Origin: an uncultured Granulosicoccus sp.
Lineage (GTDB): Bacteria; Pseudomonadota; Gammaproteobacteria; Granulosicoccales; Granulosicoccaceae
DNA length: 5,610 nt
Assembly: GCA_938016235.1 (NCBI GenBank)
Contig: CALLPU010000474.1
Coordinates: 1-5,610, forward strand
Direction: 5' to 3'
The position numbers were made by a program, and so were the translations under genes. This document shows positions 1-5,610 of this stretch, in pieces. The notes under the pieces were generated by a model that saw only the letters and a program-made list of their open reading frames with translations, searched no databases and was not told the DNA's origin. How positions within the stretch are numbered: the first letter of the stretch is position 1; each line of letters starts with the position of its first letter.

Positions 1-1207
1 CTGTGAATTTATCCATTCGCGTCGACGTTGTAGGGCCTGCCGGCCCCACGACCTCATCACGGACGGGATCAACAGGCCCCACGTAGTAGATGAACTTGCC
101 ATTGAAGTCGATGCCCGCCGGCAACGGTTCACCTGCTTCCAGCAAGTTCTGAATGCGTTTGTGAGCGGCATCCCGACCCGTGAGCATGGTGCCGCTGAGT
201 AGCAAGGTTTCACCGGGTTGCCATGACGCCGCCTCTTCGCGAGTCACTGTATCCAGATTGACACGTCGAGCATCGGCTCCGGCATCCCAGGTTATCGCCG
301 GCCAGTCGCTTAATGATGGCGGTGTTTGCAGTGCAGGTCCTTCTCCATCCAGAACGAAATGGGCGTGCCTGGTGGCCGCGCAGTTCGGAATCATGGCAAC
401 GGGTTTTGAGGCAGCGTGAGTCGGGTGATCCAGGATTTTTACATCAACCACGGTGGTCAGACCGCCCAGACCTTGCGCACCGATGCCCAGTGCGTTAACG
501 GCTTCGAATATTTCCAGTCTCAGCTCTTCTACCCGATTGTCAGGACCGCGTTCCTTCAGGGCCTGGATATCCACTGGTGCCATCAATGACTGTTTGGCAA
601 GCACTGCCGCTTTTTCCGCCGTTCCACCGATACCAATACCGAGCATGCCAGGAGGGCACCAGCCTGCGCCCATGGTCGGGACGGTCTTGACCACCCAGTC
701 CACGATACTGTCACTGGGGTTGAGCATGACGAGTTTGGACTTGTTTTCAGAACCGCCGCCCTTGGCTGCGATTTCAAACTCAACGGTGTCGCCTGCCACC
801 ACCTCTGTGTGTATGACCGCGGGTGTGTTGTCGCCGGTGTTTTTCCGGGCACCGGCAGGGTCTGCCAGAATCGATGCGCGCAGCGGATTATCCGGATGGT
901 TGTAGGCACGCCTGACGCCTTCGTTGATCATGTCTACCAGGCTGAGCGTTGCGTCCCAGCTGACGTTCATTCCCACTTTGACAAATACGGTGACGATTCC
1001 GGTGTCCTGACACAGCGGGCGGCGTCCTTCAGCGCACATGCGCGAATTAACCAGGATCTGCGCCATGGCGTCTTTGGCAGCCTTGGATTTTTCACGCTTC
1101 CACGCTTCATGGACGGCATCGATGTAGTCCTTGGGATGGAAATAGGACATGAACTGCAGGGCATCGCAGACACTGTCGATCAGGTCGTCCTGGCGAATTA
1201 CGCTCAT
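1..1207 (-). CDS. fumA: Fumarate hydratase class I, 4Fe-4S type (3' end beyond the window)
   Basis: This is the single-chain iron-sulfur fumarase that interconverts fumarate and L-malate in the cytosolic TCA cycle. The frame stays open for 402 codons and leaves the window without a stop; homologues of this type are about 505 residues, so about 100 are missing. The start begins MSVIRQDDLIDSV, like Pseudomonas class I fumarases, which fixes the ATG at 1207. The shine-dalgarno is weak (a GAG or AGAG just upstream). Three cysteines sit where the family binds its cluster: C66 in PLCQDTG, C184 in AGWCPPGMLG and C276 in IPNCAATRHAHF. Other family motifs are GVRRAYNHPDNP (97-108) and AAKGGGSENKS (147-157) in the N-terminal domain, and LTGRDAAHKR (342-351) opening the beta domain. 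The fragment ends in GPAGPTTSTRMDKFT. It is transcribed away from the trp operon. Class I membership is clear. Related tartrate dehydratases share the fold, but this long single-chain form with these motifs fits fumarase. The symbol is by family; oxygen-sensitive class I enzymes carry several names. Confidence 0.96.
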   Translation of the reverse strand, partial: MSVIRQDDLIDSVCDALQFMSYFHPKDYIDAVHEAWKREKSKAAKDAMAQILVNSRMCAEGRRPLCQDTGIVTVFVKVGMNVSWDATLSLVDMINEGVRRAYNHPDNPLRASILADPAGARKNTGDNTPAVIHTEVVAGDTVEFEIAAKGGGSENKSKLVMLNPSDSIVDWVVKTVPTMGAGWCPPGMLGIGIGGTAEKAAVLAKQSLMAPVDIQALKERGPDNRVEELRLEIFEAVNALGIGAQGLGGLTTVVDVKILDHPTHAASKPVAMIPNCAATRHAHFVLDGEGPALQTPPSLSDWPAITWDAGADARRVNLDTVTREEAASWQPGETLLLSGTMLTGRDAAHKRIQNLLEAGEPLPAGIDFNGKFIYYVGPVDPVRDEVVGPAGPTTSTRMDKFT

Positions 1208-1297
1208 CACTCTGGCTCGCTGGTGGTGTTCGGGGGGGCTGAAACTGGCTGGCTAATGGGTGGCAGGGATACGAAACCGGCCACAAGTTGCAGCGCA

Positions 1298-1325
1298 ATT
1301 ATACGAGACGCTTGACGGGTGGCAA
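1298..1325 (-). promoter_or_regulatory. Predicted sigma70 promoter of the fumarase gene
   Basis: Read on the minus strand, a -35 box TTGCCA (1325-1320, five of six consensus bases) is followed after 16 nt by a perfect -10 box TATAAT (1303-1298). Transcription should begin near 1291, giving a 5' leader of about 85 nt before the fumarase ATG. This is the best promoter-like sequence in the intergenic region. The boxes are read directly; activity and start site are inferred. Confidence 0.72.
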
Positions 1326-1341
1326 TCTCTAAAGGCACTAT
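1312..1341 (+). promoter_or_regulatory. Candidate trp operon promoter, overlapping the fumarase promoter
   Basis: TTGACG (1312-1317, five of six -35 bases) lies 18 nt before CACTAT (1336-1341), which matches only three of six -10 bases but keeps the important A2 and T6. Transcription would start around 1347-1349, almost at the start codon of the candidate leader peptide. The two divergent promoters share 1312-1325. No CTAG-based TrpR-like operator is visible between 1208 and 1492. The weak -10 keeps confidence low; the real promoter may lie elsewhere in 1208-1350. Confidence 0.35.
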
Positions 1342-1351
1342 CGGCACCGTG

Positions 1352-1411
1352 ATGACTGTACTCAACTCCAACAACACTGTGTCTGATCAGCGCTGGCGCT
1401 GGCGAAGCTGA
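1352..1411 (+). CDS. trpL: Candidate trp operon leader peptide (19 aa, two Trp codons)
   Basis: A short reading frame encodes MTVLNSNNTVSDQRWRWRS followed by TGA, 81 nt before trpE. Trp codons TGG stand at 1394-1396 and 1400-1402, separated by one Arg codon and close to the stop. Known enteric trp leader peptides end in a comparable Trp-rich Arg/Ser tail (GWWRTS in E. coli). The expected role is to sense charged tRNA-Trp: a ribosome stalling at these codons when tryptophan is scarce would change folding of the downstream RNA and raise trpE expression. A GTG directly precedes the ATG in frame (1349-1351). A possible ribosome site, AAGG (1332-1335), is 16 nt from the ATG, which is too far to be strong. 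The frame, Trp codons and position are seen; the regulatory role is inferred. A chance short ORF is the alternative. Confidence 0.62.
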   Translation: MTVLNSNNTVSDQRWRWRS

Positions 1412-1492
1412 ACGACCGCAATTGCCCGACGCGCAAGGTTTGCTGCTGCTTACCTGCCCTCCAGATGAACGACTTGTTGAGAGTACCTCCCC
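1388..1492 (+). promoter_or_regulatory. trp leader RNA with candidate alternative pairings
   Basis: This is the leader RNA from the Trp codons to the trpE start. Visible pairings are: CAGCG (1388-1392) with CGCTG (1397-1401) around the loop CTGG, which includes the first Trp codon; TTGC (1422-1425) with GCAA (1433-1436); the same GCAA with TTGC (1440-1443); and GC-AGGT (1433-1439, one bulged A) with ACCTGC (1452-1457). Several of these exclude each other, as expected for an attenuator. None is followed by a run of T, so no classical intrinsic terminator is evident before trpE. A six-base match, GTACTC (1358-1363) with GAGTAC (1481-1486), could place the trpE ribosome-binding region in a long-range helix. 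The function is inferred from position. Confidence 0.35.
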
Positions 1493-3055
1493 ATGAAAAC
1501 CGCAGAATTCGAGCGCTATCGCTCTGAAGGTTACACCCGCATTCCCCTGACCTGTGAGCTGATCGCAGATCTCGATAACCCGTTGTCCACCTTCATGAAG
1601 GTGGCAAACCAGCCGTATACATTCCTGTTTGAATCGGTCCAGGGCGGTGAAAAATGGGGTCGCTATTCGATCATCGGATTGCCGGCGCGCACCATTATCC
1701 GCGTCAGGGCCAAGGAAATCACGGTTGAAGAGGACGGAATCGTCGGGCCTGCCGAGTCGGTAGAGGATCCTCTGGACTGGATAGAGCAGTATCAATCGCG
1801 CTTCCATGTGCCACACATCGATGGTTTGCCGAGAATCACCGGCGGTCTGGTTGGCTATTTCGGCTACGACACGGTTCGGTATATCGAGCCCAGGCTCGGT
1901 GAGAATCCTCATCCCGATCCTATTGAAAATCCGGATATTCTCTTGATGGTGACCGACGAGCTGGTTGTGTTTGACAACCTGAGCGGCAAGCTCACCATTA
2001 TCGTGCTAGCTGATGCCAATCAGCCAGATGCGCGGAACCGGGCTTTGCAGCGGGTCGCCGAACTGCACGATTCCATCCGCGCAAGACTGCCGGTGCAGCA
2101 GGCGTCGCATCCGGTGTCGACGGTTGCGGAGACGGATTTCGAAAGCGGGTTTACAGAAACCGGTTACAAGGCGGCGGTACGAAAGATCATCGATTACATC
2201 ACGCAGGGTGAGTGCATGCAAGTGGTGCTTTCCCAGCGATTATCGGTGCCCTTTGCGGCGCCACCGCTGGACTTGTACCGCTCATTGAGAACCTTGAATC
2301 CGTCCCCGTACATGTTTTATCTCGATCTGGGTGATCACCATGTGGTTGGGGCCTCACCAGAAATTCTGGTTCGACTTGAGGACGATGAAGTCACAGTCAG
2401 GCCTCTGGCGGGTACACGCCCGAGGGGGGCGGATGAAGCCAGTGATCGCGCCCATGAGGCCTCACTGTTGAAAGATCCCAAGGAGCTGGCTGAGCATCTG
2501 ATGCTGATCGATCTGGGCCGTAACGACATCGGGCGTATTGCACAAACGGGTTCGGTTGAGGTGACGGATAAATTCAGCATTGAGCGTTACTCGCACGTCA
2601 TGCATATCGTGTCCAACGTGGTAGGCAAGCTCAAAGAGAACATGTCGCCCATGGATGTTCTAAGGGCAACTTTCCCGGCAGGCACGTTATCGGGCGCACC
2701 GAAAGTGCGGGCCATGGAAATACTGCAGGAGCTGGAACCCGTGAAGAGAGGCGTGTACTCGGGTGCCGTGGGTTATCTTTCCTGGAACGGCAACATGGAT
2801 ACGGCCATTGCCATTCGAACAGCAGTGATCAAGGACGGTACCCTGAACGTGCAGGCGGGCGCGGGCATCGTTTACGATTCAGATCCTGAGAGTGAATGGC
2901 AGGAAACGCATTCCAAGGCGCGCGCCATATTCCGAGCCGTGACCATGGCTGAAGCTGGTCTGGATGTTCGACCGTCACTGTTTGATGAACTGGACACCGT
3001 CGAAGAGACGCCGCCGAACTCGGCCCCTGGGCGTGTTACCGGAGCGGGTGAATGA
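1493..3055 (+). CDS. trpE: Anthranilate synthase component I
   Basis: TrpE is the large subunit of anthranilate synthase. It converts chorismate and ammonia, supplied by TrpG, to anthranilate and pyruvate, the first committed step of tryptophan synthesis. The 520-residue protein has the N-terminal regulatory part with LFES (45-48) in the position of the LLES tryptophan-feedback element, followed by VQGGEKWGRYSIIGLPA. The chorismate-binding domain shows PLAGTRPRG (304-312), ELAEHLMLIDLGRND (331-345, with Glu331/Glu334 at the Mg-binding site), SHVMHIVSNV (367-376), FPAGTLSGAPK (394-404), DTAIAIRT (436-443), QAGAGIV (454-460) and DPESEW (464-469). The start is supported by N-terminal similarity to pseudomonad TrpE; the ribosome site is weak (GAGAG, 1479-1483). 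A tail of about 28 residues extends beyond the usual family end. The stop overlaps the trpG start. PabB is less likely given the cluster and the full-length TrpE-type N-terminus. Confidence 0.98.
   Translation: MKTAEFERYRSEGYTRIPLTCELIADLDNPLSTFMKVANQPYTFLFESVQGGEKWGRYSIIGLPARTIIRVRAKEITVEEDGIVGPAESVEDPLDWIEQYQSRFHVPHIDGLPRITGGLVGYFGYDTVRYIEPRLGENPHPDPIENPDILLMVTDELVVFDNLSGKLTIIVLADANQPDARNRALQRVAELHDSIRARLPVQQASHPVSTVAETDFESGFTETGYKAAVRKIIDYITQGECMQVVLSQRLSVPFAAPPLDLYRSLRTLNPSPYMFYLDLGDHHVVGASPEILVRLEDDEVTVRPLAGTRPRGADEASDRAHEASLLKDPKELAEHLMLIDLGRNDIGRIAQTGSVEVTDKFSIERYSHVMHIVSNVVGKLKENMSPMDVLRATFPAGTLSGAPKVRAMEILQELEPVKRGVYSGAVGYLSWNGNMDTAIAIRTAVIKDGTLNVQAGAGIVYDSDPESEWQETHSKARAIFRAVTMAEAGLDVRPSLFDELDTVEETPPNSAPGRVTGAGE
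3041..3044 (+). promoter_or_regulatory. Ribosome-binding site of trpG, deciding its start
   Basis: GGAG inside the last codons of trpE lies 7 nt before the ATG at 3052 and 13 nt before a second in-frame ATG at 3058. The spacing favours the first ATG, which also creates the ATGA overlap typical of translational coupling. Confidence 0.65.
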
Positions 3056-3651
3056 GCATGCTGGCGGTGATAGACAACTACGACTCCTTTACCTGGAACC
3101 TGGTGCAGTATTCGGCTGAACTGGGTTGTGATGTTCGAGTGTTTCGCAATGACACTATCACCTGTGACGAACTGGCGGCATTGAAACCGGCGGGCATCAT
3201 GTTGTCCCCGGGGCCGGGGCGTCCTGATACGGCAGGCATATCGTTGGACGTGCTTGAGCGCTTTGGTGGCAGTACTCCGATCTTGGGGATATGTCTGGGC
3301 CATCAAAGCCTGGGGCAGCACTTCGGCGGGCATATCGTGTTGGCTCAGCACATCATGCACGGCAAGTTATCATCGGTTTACCACAACAACACCGGCGTGT
3401 TCGAAGGTTTACCCAGTCCCTTTGTGGCCACTCGTTACCATTCACTGGTTATTGATGCGAACCGGGTTCCTGATGTTCTGGACGTGACGGCATGGACACA
3501 GACAGCAGACGGGCAGCGGGAAGAGATCATGGGCGTCAGGCATAAGGAGCTGTTGCTCGAAGGAGTACAGTTTCACCCAGAATCGATCAGCAGCGAACAC
3601 GGCCATGCTCTGCTTGGCAACTTTTTCAAACGTGCACAATTAACGACCTGA
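3052..3651 (+). CDS. trpG: Anthranilate synthase component II, glutamine amidotransferase
   Basis: TrpG hydrolyses glutamine and channels the ammonia to TrpE. The 199-residue protein is a complete class I glutamine amidotransferase. It starts LAVIDNYDSFTWNLVQY, has the oxyanion-region motif SPGPG (52-56), the nucleophile Cys81 in GICLGHQ (79-85), and the catalytic His175 and Glu177 in QFHPES (173-178). RYHSL (128-132) is also typical. It overlaps trpE by 4 nt (ATGA), so the two subunits are probably made in matched amounts by coupled translation. The protein is not fused to TrpE or TrpD, unlike in some bacteria. TrpG and PabA cannot be separated by sequence alone, and this protein may also serve a PabB encoded elsewhere; its place in the operon supports the TrpG name. 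Confidence 0.97.
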   Translation: MSMLAVIDNYDSFTWNLVQYSAELGCDVRVFRNDTITCDELAALKPAGIMLSPGPGRPDTAGISLDVLERFGGSTPILGICLGHQSLGQHFGGHIVLAQHIMHGKLSSVYHNNTGVFEGLPSPFVATRYHSLVIDANRVPDVLDVTAWTQTADGQREEIMGVRHKELLLEGVQFHPESISSEHGHALLGNFFKRAQLTT

Positions 3652-3660
3652 GTATTCGCC

Positions 3661-4698
3661 ATGAAAATTCAGCATGCCCTTGAGCGATTGCTCAGCCATG
3701 AAAACCTGAACGCTACCGAAATGGAATCTGTCATGCGGCAGGTCATGACCGGTGAAGCGACACCTGCACAGATCGGTGGGTTTCTTATTGCACTTCGCAT
3801 GAAAGGTGAAACGGTTGACGAGGTTGCGGCGGCTGCCAGCGTCATGCGTAGCCTGGCAGCCGGGGTGTCTCTGGGCCACGATGATGCGATCGACATCGTG
3901 GGTACTGGCGGTGACGCAACCAGTACCTTCAATGTCTCCACATGCAGTTCCATTGTGGCGTCGGCGGCAGGGGCCAGAGTTGCAAAACACGGGAATCGCT
4001 CGGTATCCAGCCAGTCCGGGGCAGCTGACTTGCTGGAAGCAGCTGGTGTCAACATAGACTTGAGCCCCGAACAGGTGGCTCACTGCGTGGATACGGTAGG
4101 GCTCGGCTTCATGTTTGCGCTCCGGCACCACAGTGCCATGAAGCACGCCATTGGTCCGCGGCGTGAAATGTCGGTGCGGACCGTGTTTAACCTTTTGGGG
4201 CCTTTGACAAATCCTGCAGGTGCCCGTAGCCAGCTACTCGGTGTCTACGATGCGCAATGGGTGCGTCCCATAGCCGAAGTGCTCGCCAAGCTGGGCAGTG
4301 ATCATGTCATTGTTGTGCATGGCCACGATGGTATGGATGAAATCAGCATCAGTGGCCCCACGGCCATTGCCGAACTGCACAAGGGCGTTATTACTGAGTC
4401 TGTGATTGAGCCATCGCAGTTTGGCTTGTCCACTTCGCCACTGACTGACATACAAGTGGAAAGCGCAGCACAGAGCCTGGCTCTGATCAACGATGTGCTG
4501 GCAGGGGTGCGTGGTGCTGCACGTGATATCGTTGTGCTGAACACCGGAGCCGCGTTATGTGTGGCTGGATTGGCGTCTACCATCGGCGCCGGTGTTGAAC
4601 TGGCAGCGGAAGCTATCGACAGCGGTGCTGCCAGGGACAAGCTCAAGGCGCTGGTTGAGCTGACCCAATCGTTTACTAACGAACAGACTGAAACATGA
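3661..4698 (+). CDS. trpD: Anthranilate phosphoribosyltransferase
   Basis: TrpD transfers the phosphoribosyl group from PRPP to anthranilate, giving phosphoribosylanthranilate and pyrophosphate. The 345-residue length is normal for the monofunctional enzyme. Motifs in order are: the N-terminal helical segment with GEATPAQIGGFLIALRMKGET (31-51); the PRPP loop GTGGD (81-85) and NVST (91-94); KHGNRSVSSQSGAADLLEA (109-127); FALRHHSAM (152-160); Arg167/Arg168 before the FNLLGPLTNPA stretch (176-186) at the anthranilate side; and HGHDGMDE (220-227) with the Mg-binding pair Asp226/Glu227. The start lies 9 nt after the trpG stop. Only a weak GAG precedes it, so expression probably depends on ribosomes finishing trpG. 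The last codon overlaps trpC. No sign of truncation or a fused amidotransferase domain. Confidence 0.98.
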   Translation: MKIQHALERLLSHENLNATEMESVMRQVMTGEATPAQIGGFLIALRMKGETVDEVAAAASVMRSLAAGVSLGHDDAIDIVGTGGDATSTFNVSTCSSIVASAAGARVAKHGNRSVSSQSGAADLLEAAGVNIDLSPEQVAHCVDTVGLGFMFALRHHSAMKHAIGPRREMSVRTVFNLLGPLTNPAGARSQLLGVYDAQWVRPIAEVLAKLGSDHVIVVHGHDGMDEISISGPTAIAELHKGVITESVIEPSQFGLSTSPLTDIQVESAAQSLALINDVLAGVRGAARDIVVLNTGAALCVAGLASTIGAGVELAAEAIDSGAARDKLKALVELTQSFTNEQTET

Positions 4699-5495
4699 GT
4701 GTGCAGGTACCGGATATTCTGAAGCGAATCATCGCCCGCAAGCATGAAGAGATTGAACAGCGCAGTCGGGATGTGCCGCTGGAGGTTCTGCACGAGCGTG
4801 CGCAGGCTGCAGACAATCCTCGCGGATTCTGTCGAGCGCTTGAACGAAAGATGCTACAAGGTGAGCCGGCGGTTATCGCCGAAATCAAAAAAGCATCGCC
4901 GAGCAAAGGCGTGCTGCGAGAAGCCTTTGATCCAGCCGCTATTGCCCGAAGCTATGAAGAGGGTGGCGCTGCCTGTTTGTCAGTGTTGACCGATGCCGAT
5001 TTTTTTCAGGGCAGTGAAGCTGCGTTGGTTGCCGCCAGAGAGGCATGCTTGTTACCGGTTATCCGCAAGGATTTCATCGTTGATCCTTATCAGGTAACCG
5101 AAGCCAGGGCTATCGGAGCAGACTGCATACTTCTGATCGTGGCTGCGCTGGAAGACGATGAGCTTGCTGGCTTGCATGGGCAGGCCGTTGCTCTGGGAAT
5201 GGACGTGCTGGTAGAGGTTCATGACCGCCAGGAGCTACACCGGGCGTTAGCGATGTCGCCGATGTTGCTGGGTATCAATAACCGTGATCTGCGTACCTTC
5301 GACGTCTCCATTGACACAACCATCAAGCTGCTTGAAGACATACCTGAAGGCACCACCGTGGTTACCGAAAGCGGCATACTGACCGCGGCCGATGTGATGC
5401 GCATGCGAACCGCCGGAGTGCACACGTTCCTGATAGGTGAGGCATTCATGCGTGCCGAGGAGCCCGGTCAGGCTCTGCAGTCCATGTTTTCCTGA
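4695..5495 (+). CDS. trpC: Indole-3-glycerol phosphate synthase
   Basis: TrpC closes the ring of carboxyphenylamino-deoxyribulose phosphate, with loss of CO2 and water, to form indole-3-glycerol phosphate. The 266-residue TIM-barrel protein has the family's N-terminal helix (DILKRIIARKHEEIEQR) and all expected active-site residues: Glu63 and Lys65 in IAEIKKASPSKG (61-72), Lys125 in IRKDFIVD (123-130), Glu174 in VLVEVHD, Asn195 in GINNRDL (193-199) and Ser226 in TESGI (224-228). The C-terminal GEAFMRA closes the phosphate-binding side. There is no TrpF domain, as in pseudomonads and unlike E. coli. Its ATG overlaps the trpD stop (ATGA) and has no good ribosome site of its own, so translation is probably coupled. 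It is the last gene of the operon; a convergent gene follows. Confidence 0.98.
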   Translation: MSVQVPDILKRIIARKHEEIEQRSRDVPLEVLHERAQAADNPRGFCRALERKMLQGEPAVIAEIKKASPSKGVLREAFDPAAIARSYEEGGAACLSVLTDADFFQGSEAALVAAREACLLPVIRKDFIVDPYQVTEARAIGADCILLIVAALEDDELAGLHGQAVALGMDVLVEVHDRQELHRALAMSPMLLGINNRDLRTFDVSIDTTIKLLEDIPEGTTVVTESGILTAADVMRMRTAGVHTFLIGEAFMRAEEPGQALQSMFS

Positions 5496-5511
5496 TTTTT
5501 CAAGCGCGCAC

Positions 5512-5547
5512 AAAAAAGGCCGGAACCTACGCAAAGATGTCCGGCCT
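5512..5547 (-). terminator. Intrinsic terminator of a minus-strand gene entering from the right
   Basis: An 8-bp stem, AGGCCGGA (5517-5524) with TCCGGCCT (5540-5547), encloses a 15-nt loop. On the minus strand the hairpin runs straight into six T residues (the A tract 5512-5517 of the plus strand), the classic layout of a Rho-independent terminator. On the plus strand the hairpin is followed by TGTCAAAAA, not a T run, so it is not a proper terminator for trpC, although the stem may still hinder read-through. Confidence 0.85.
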
Positions 5548-5573
5548 GTCAAAAACAGTTCTGTGACTTTCGA

Positions 5574-5610
5574 TCAGCTGAAGCTTTTCCCGCGCTGTTC
5601 AATCATGAGT
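5574..5610 (-). CDS. C-terminal end of a minus-strand gene, possibly Crp/Vfr family
   Basis: On the minus strand, codons from the right edge read LMIEQRGKSFS and then TGA (5576-5574). The stop lies 26 nt before the minus-directed terminator stem, the usual spacing for a real gene end. The eleven residues align without gaps with the DNA-binding wing near the end of Crp (NLISAHGKTI) and Vfr (GLVHVKGKTM), sharing the hydrophobic pair and the GK(S/T) motif. In pseudomonads vfr lies next to trpC, which agrees. Crp and Vfr normally continue about ten residues further (VVYGTR or VVFGTR), so this ending would be short. The terminator supports a gene here; the family call rests on very few residues and on context. 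Confidence 0.42.
   Translation of the reverse strand, partial: LMIEQRGKSFS

Noticed and set aside
1300..1305. TATACG as a plus-strand -10 box for trp
   Set aside because: No matching -35 lies 16-18 nt upstream, and the same bases are better explained as part of the perfect TATAAT on the minus strand.
180..1315. Plus-strand open frames of 79, 150 and 168 codons over the left third
   Set aside because: They lie antisense to the well-supported fumarase frame, have no recognisable protein motifs and no good ribosome sites.
1208..1492. TrpR-type operator
   Set aside because: There is no CTAG-centred palindrome of the E. coli trp operator kind anywhere in the intergenic region.
1465..1527. Short plus-strand ORF overlapping the trpE start (begins MNDLLRVPP)
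   Set aside because: It has no Trp codons and no ribosome site, and continues out of frame into trpE; most likely chance.
1253..1912. 219-codon minus-strand frame across the intergenic region and the start of trpE
   Set aside because: It runs antisense through conserved trpE coding sequence and over both promoters and the leader, and its translation shows no known motif.
2872..3360. 162-codon minus-strand frame across the trpE/trpG junction, and similar minus-strand frames inside trpD and trpC
   Set aside because: All are antisense to intact enzymes with full catalytic motifs, and none shows its own motif or start signals.
5512..5547. Hairpin as the intrinsic terminator of trpC
   Set aside because: On the plus strand no T run follows the stem; the T tract exists only in the minus direction.

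Overview
The window looks like chromosomal DNA from a gammaproteobacterium of the Pseudomonas/marine-oligotroph type. The evidence is the very close Pseudomonas-like wording of the TrpE and class I fumarase proteins, a TrpC that is not fused to TrpF, and a likely Crp/Vfr-family gene next to trpC. Codon use and GC content look even throughout. I see no mobile element, CRISPR array, tRNA or rRNA.

Layout. Positions 1-1207, minus strand: the first 402 residues of a single-chain class I (4Fe-4S) fumarate hydratase; the last roughly 100 residues lie outside the left edge. Positions 1208-1492: a divergent intergenic region. It holds a strong sigma70-type promoter for the fumarase (minus strand, TTGCCA-16-TATAAT), an overlapping weaker candidate promoter for the trp genes (plus strand), and a 19-codon leader peptide ending in R-W-R-W-R-S, a candidate trpL. 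Positions 1493-5495, plus strand: a tight four-gene operon trpE-trpG-trpD-trpC, with ATGA overlaps at trpE/trpG and trpD/trpC and a 9-nt gap at trpG/trpD. Positions 5496-5610: a convergent junction with an intrinsic terminator that works in the minus direction. Beyond it are the last 11 codons of a minus-strand gene whose ending resembles the DNA-binding wing of Crp/Vfr.

Function. TrpE and TrpG form anthranilate synthase (chorismate + glutamine to anthranilate). TrpD attaches anthranilate to PRPP, and TrpC closes the ring to indole-3-glycerol phosphate. The intervening isomerase (TrpF) and tryptophan synthase (TrpA/TrpB) must be encoded elsewhere, as in pseudomonads. All four enzymes keep their catalytic motifs and look intact.

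No new defence or mobile system is present. The least ordinary part is the trp leader: a Trp-codon leader peptide with no obvious U-tract terminator after it, which raises the possibility of a non-classical attenuation mechanism.
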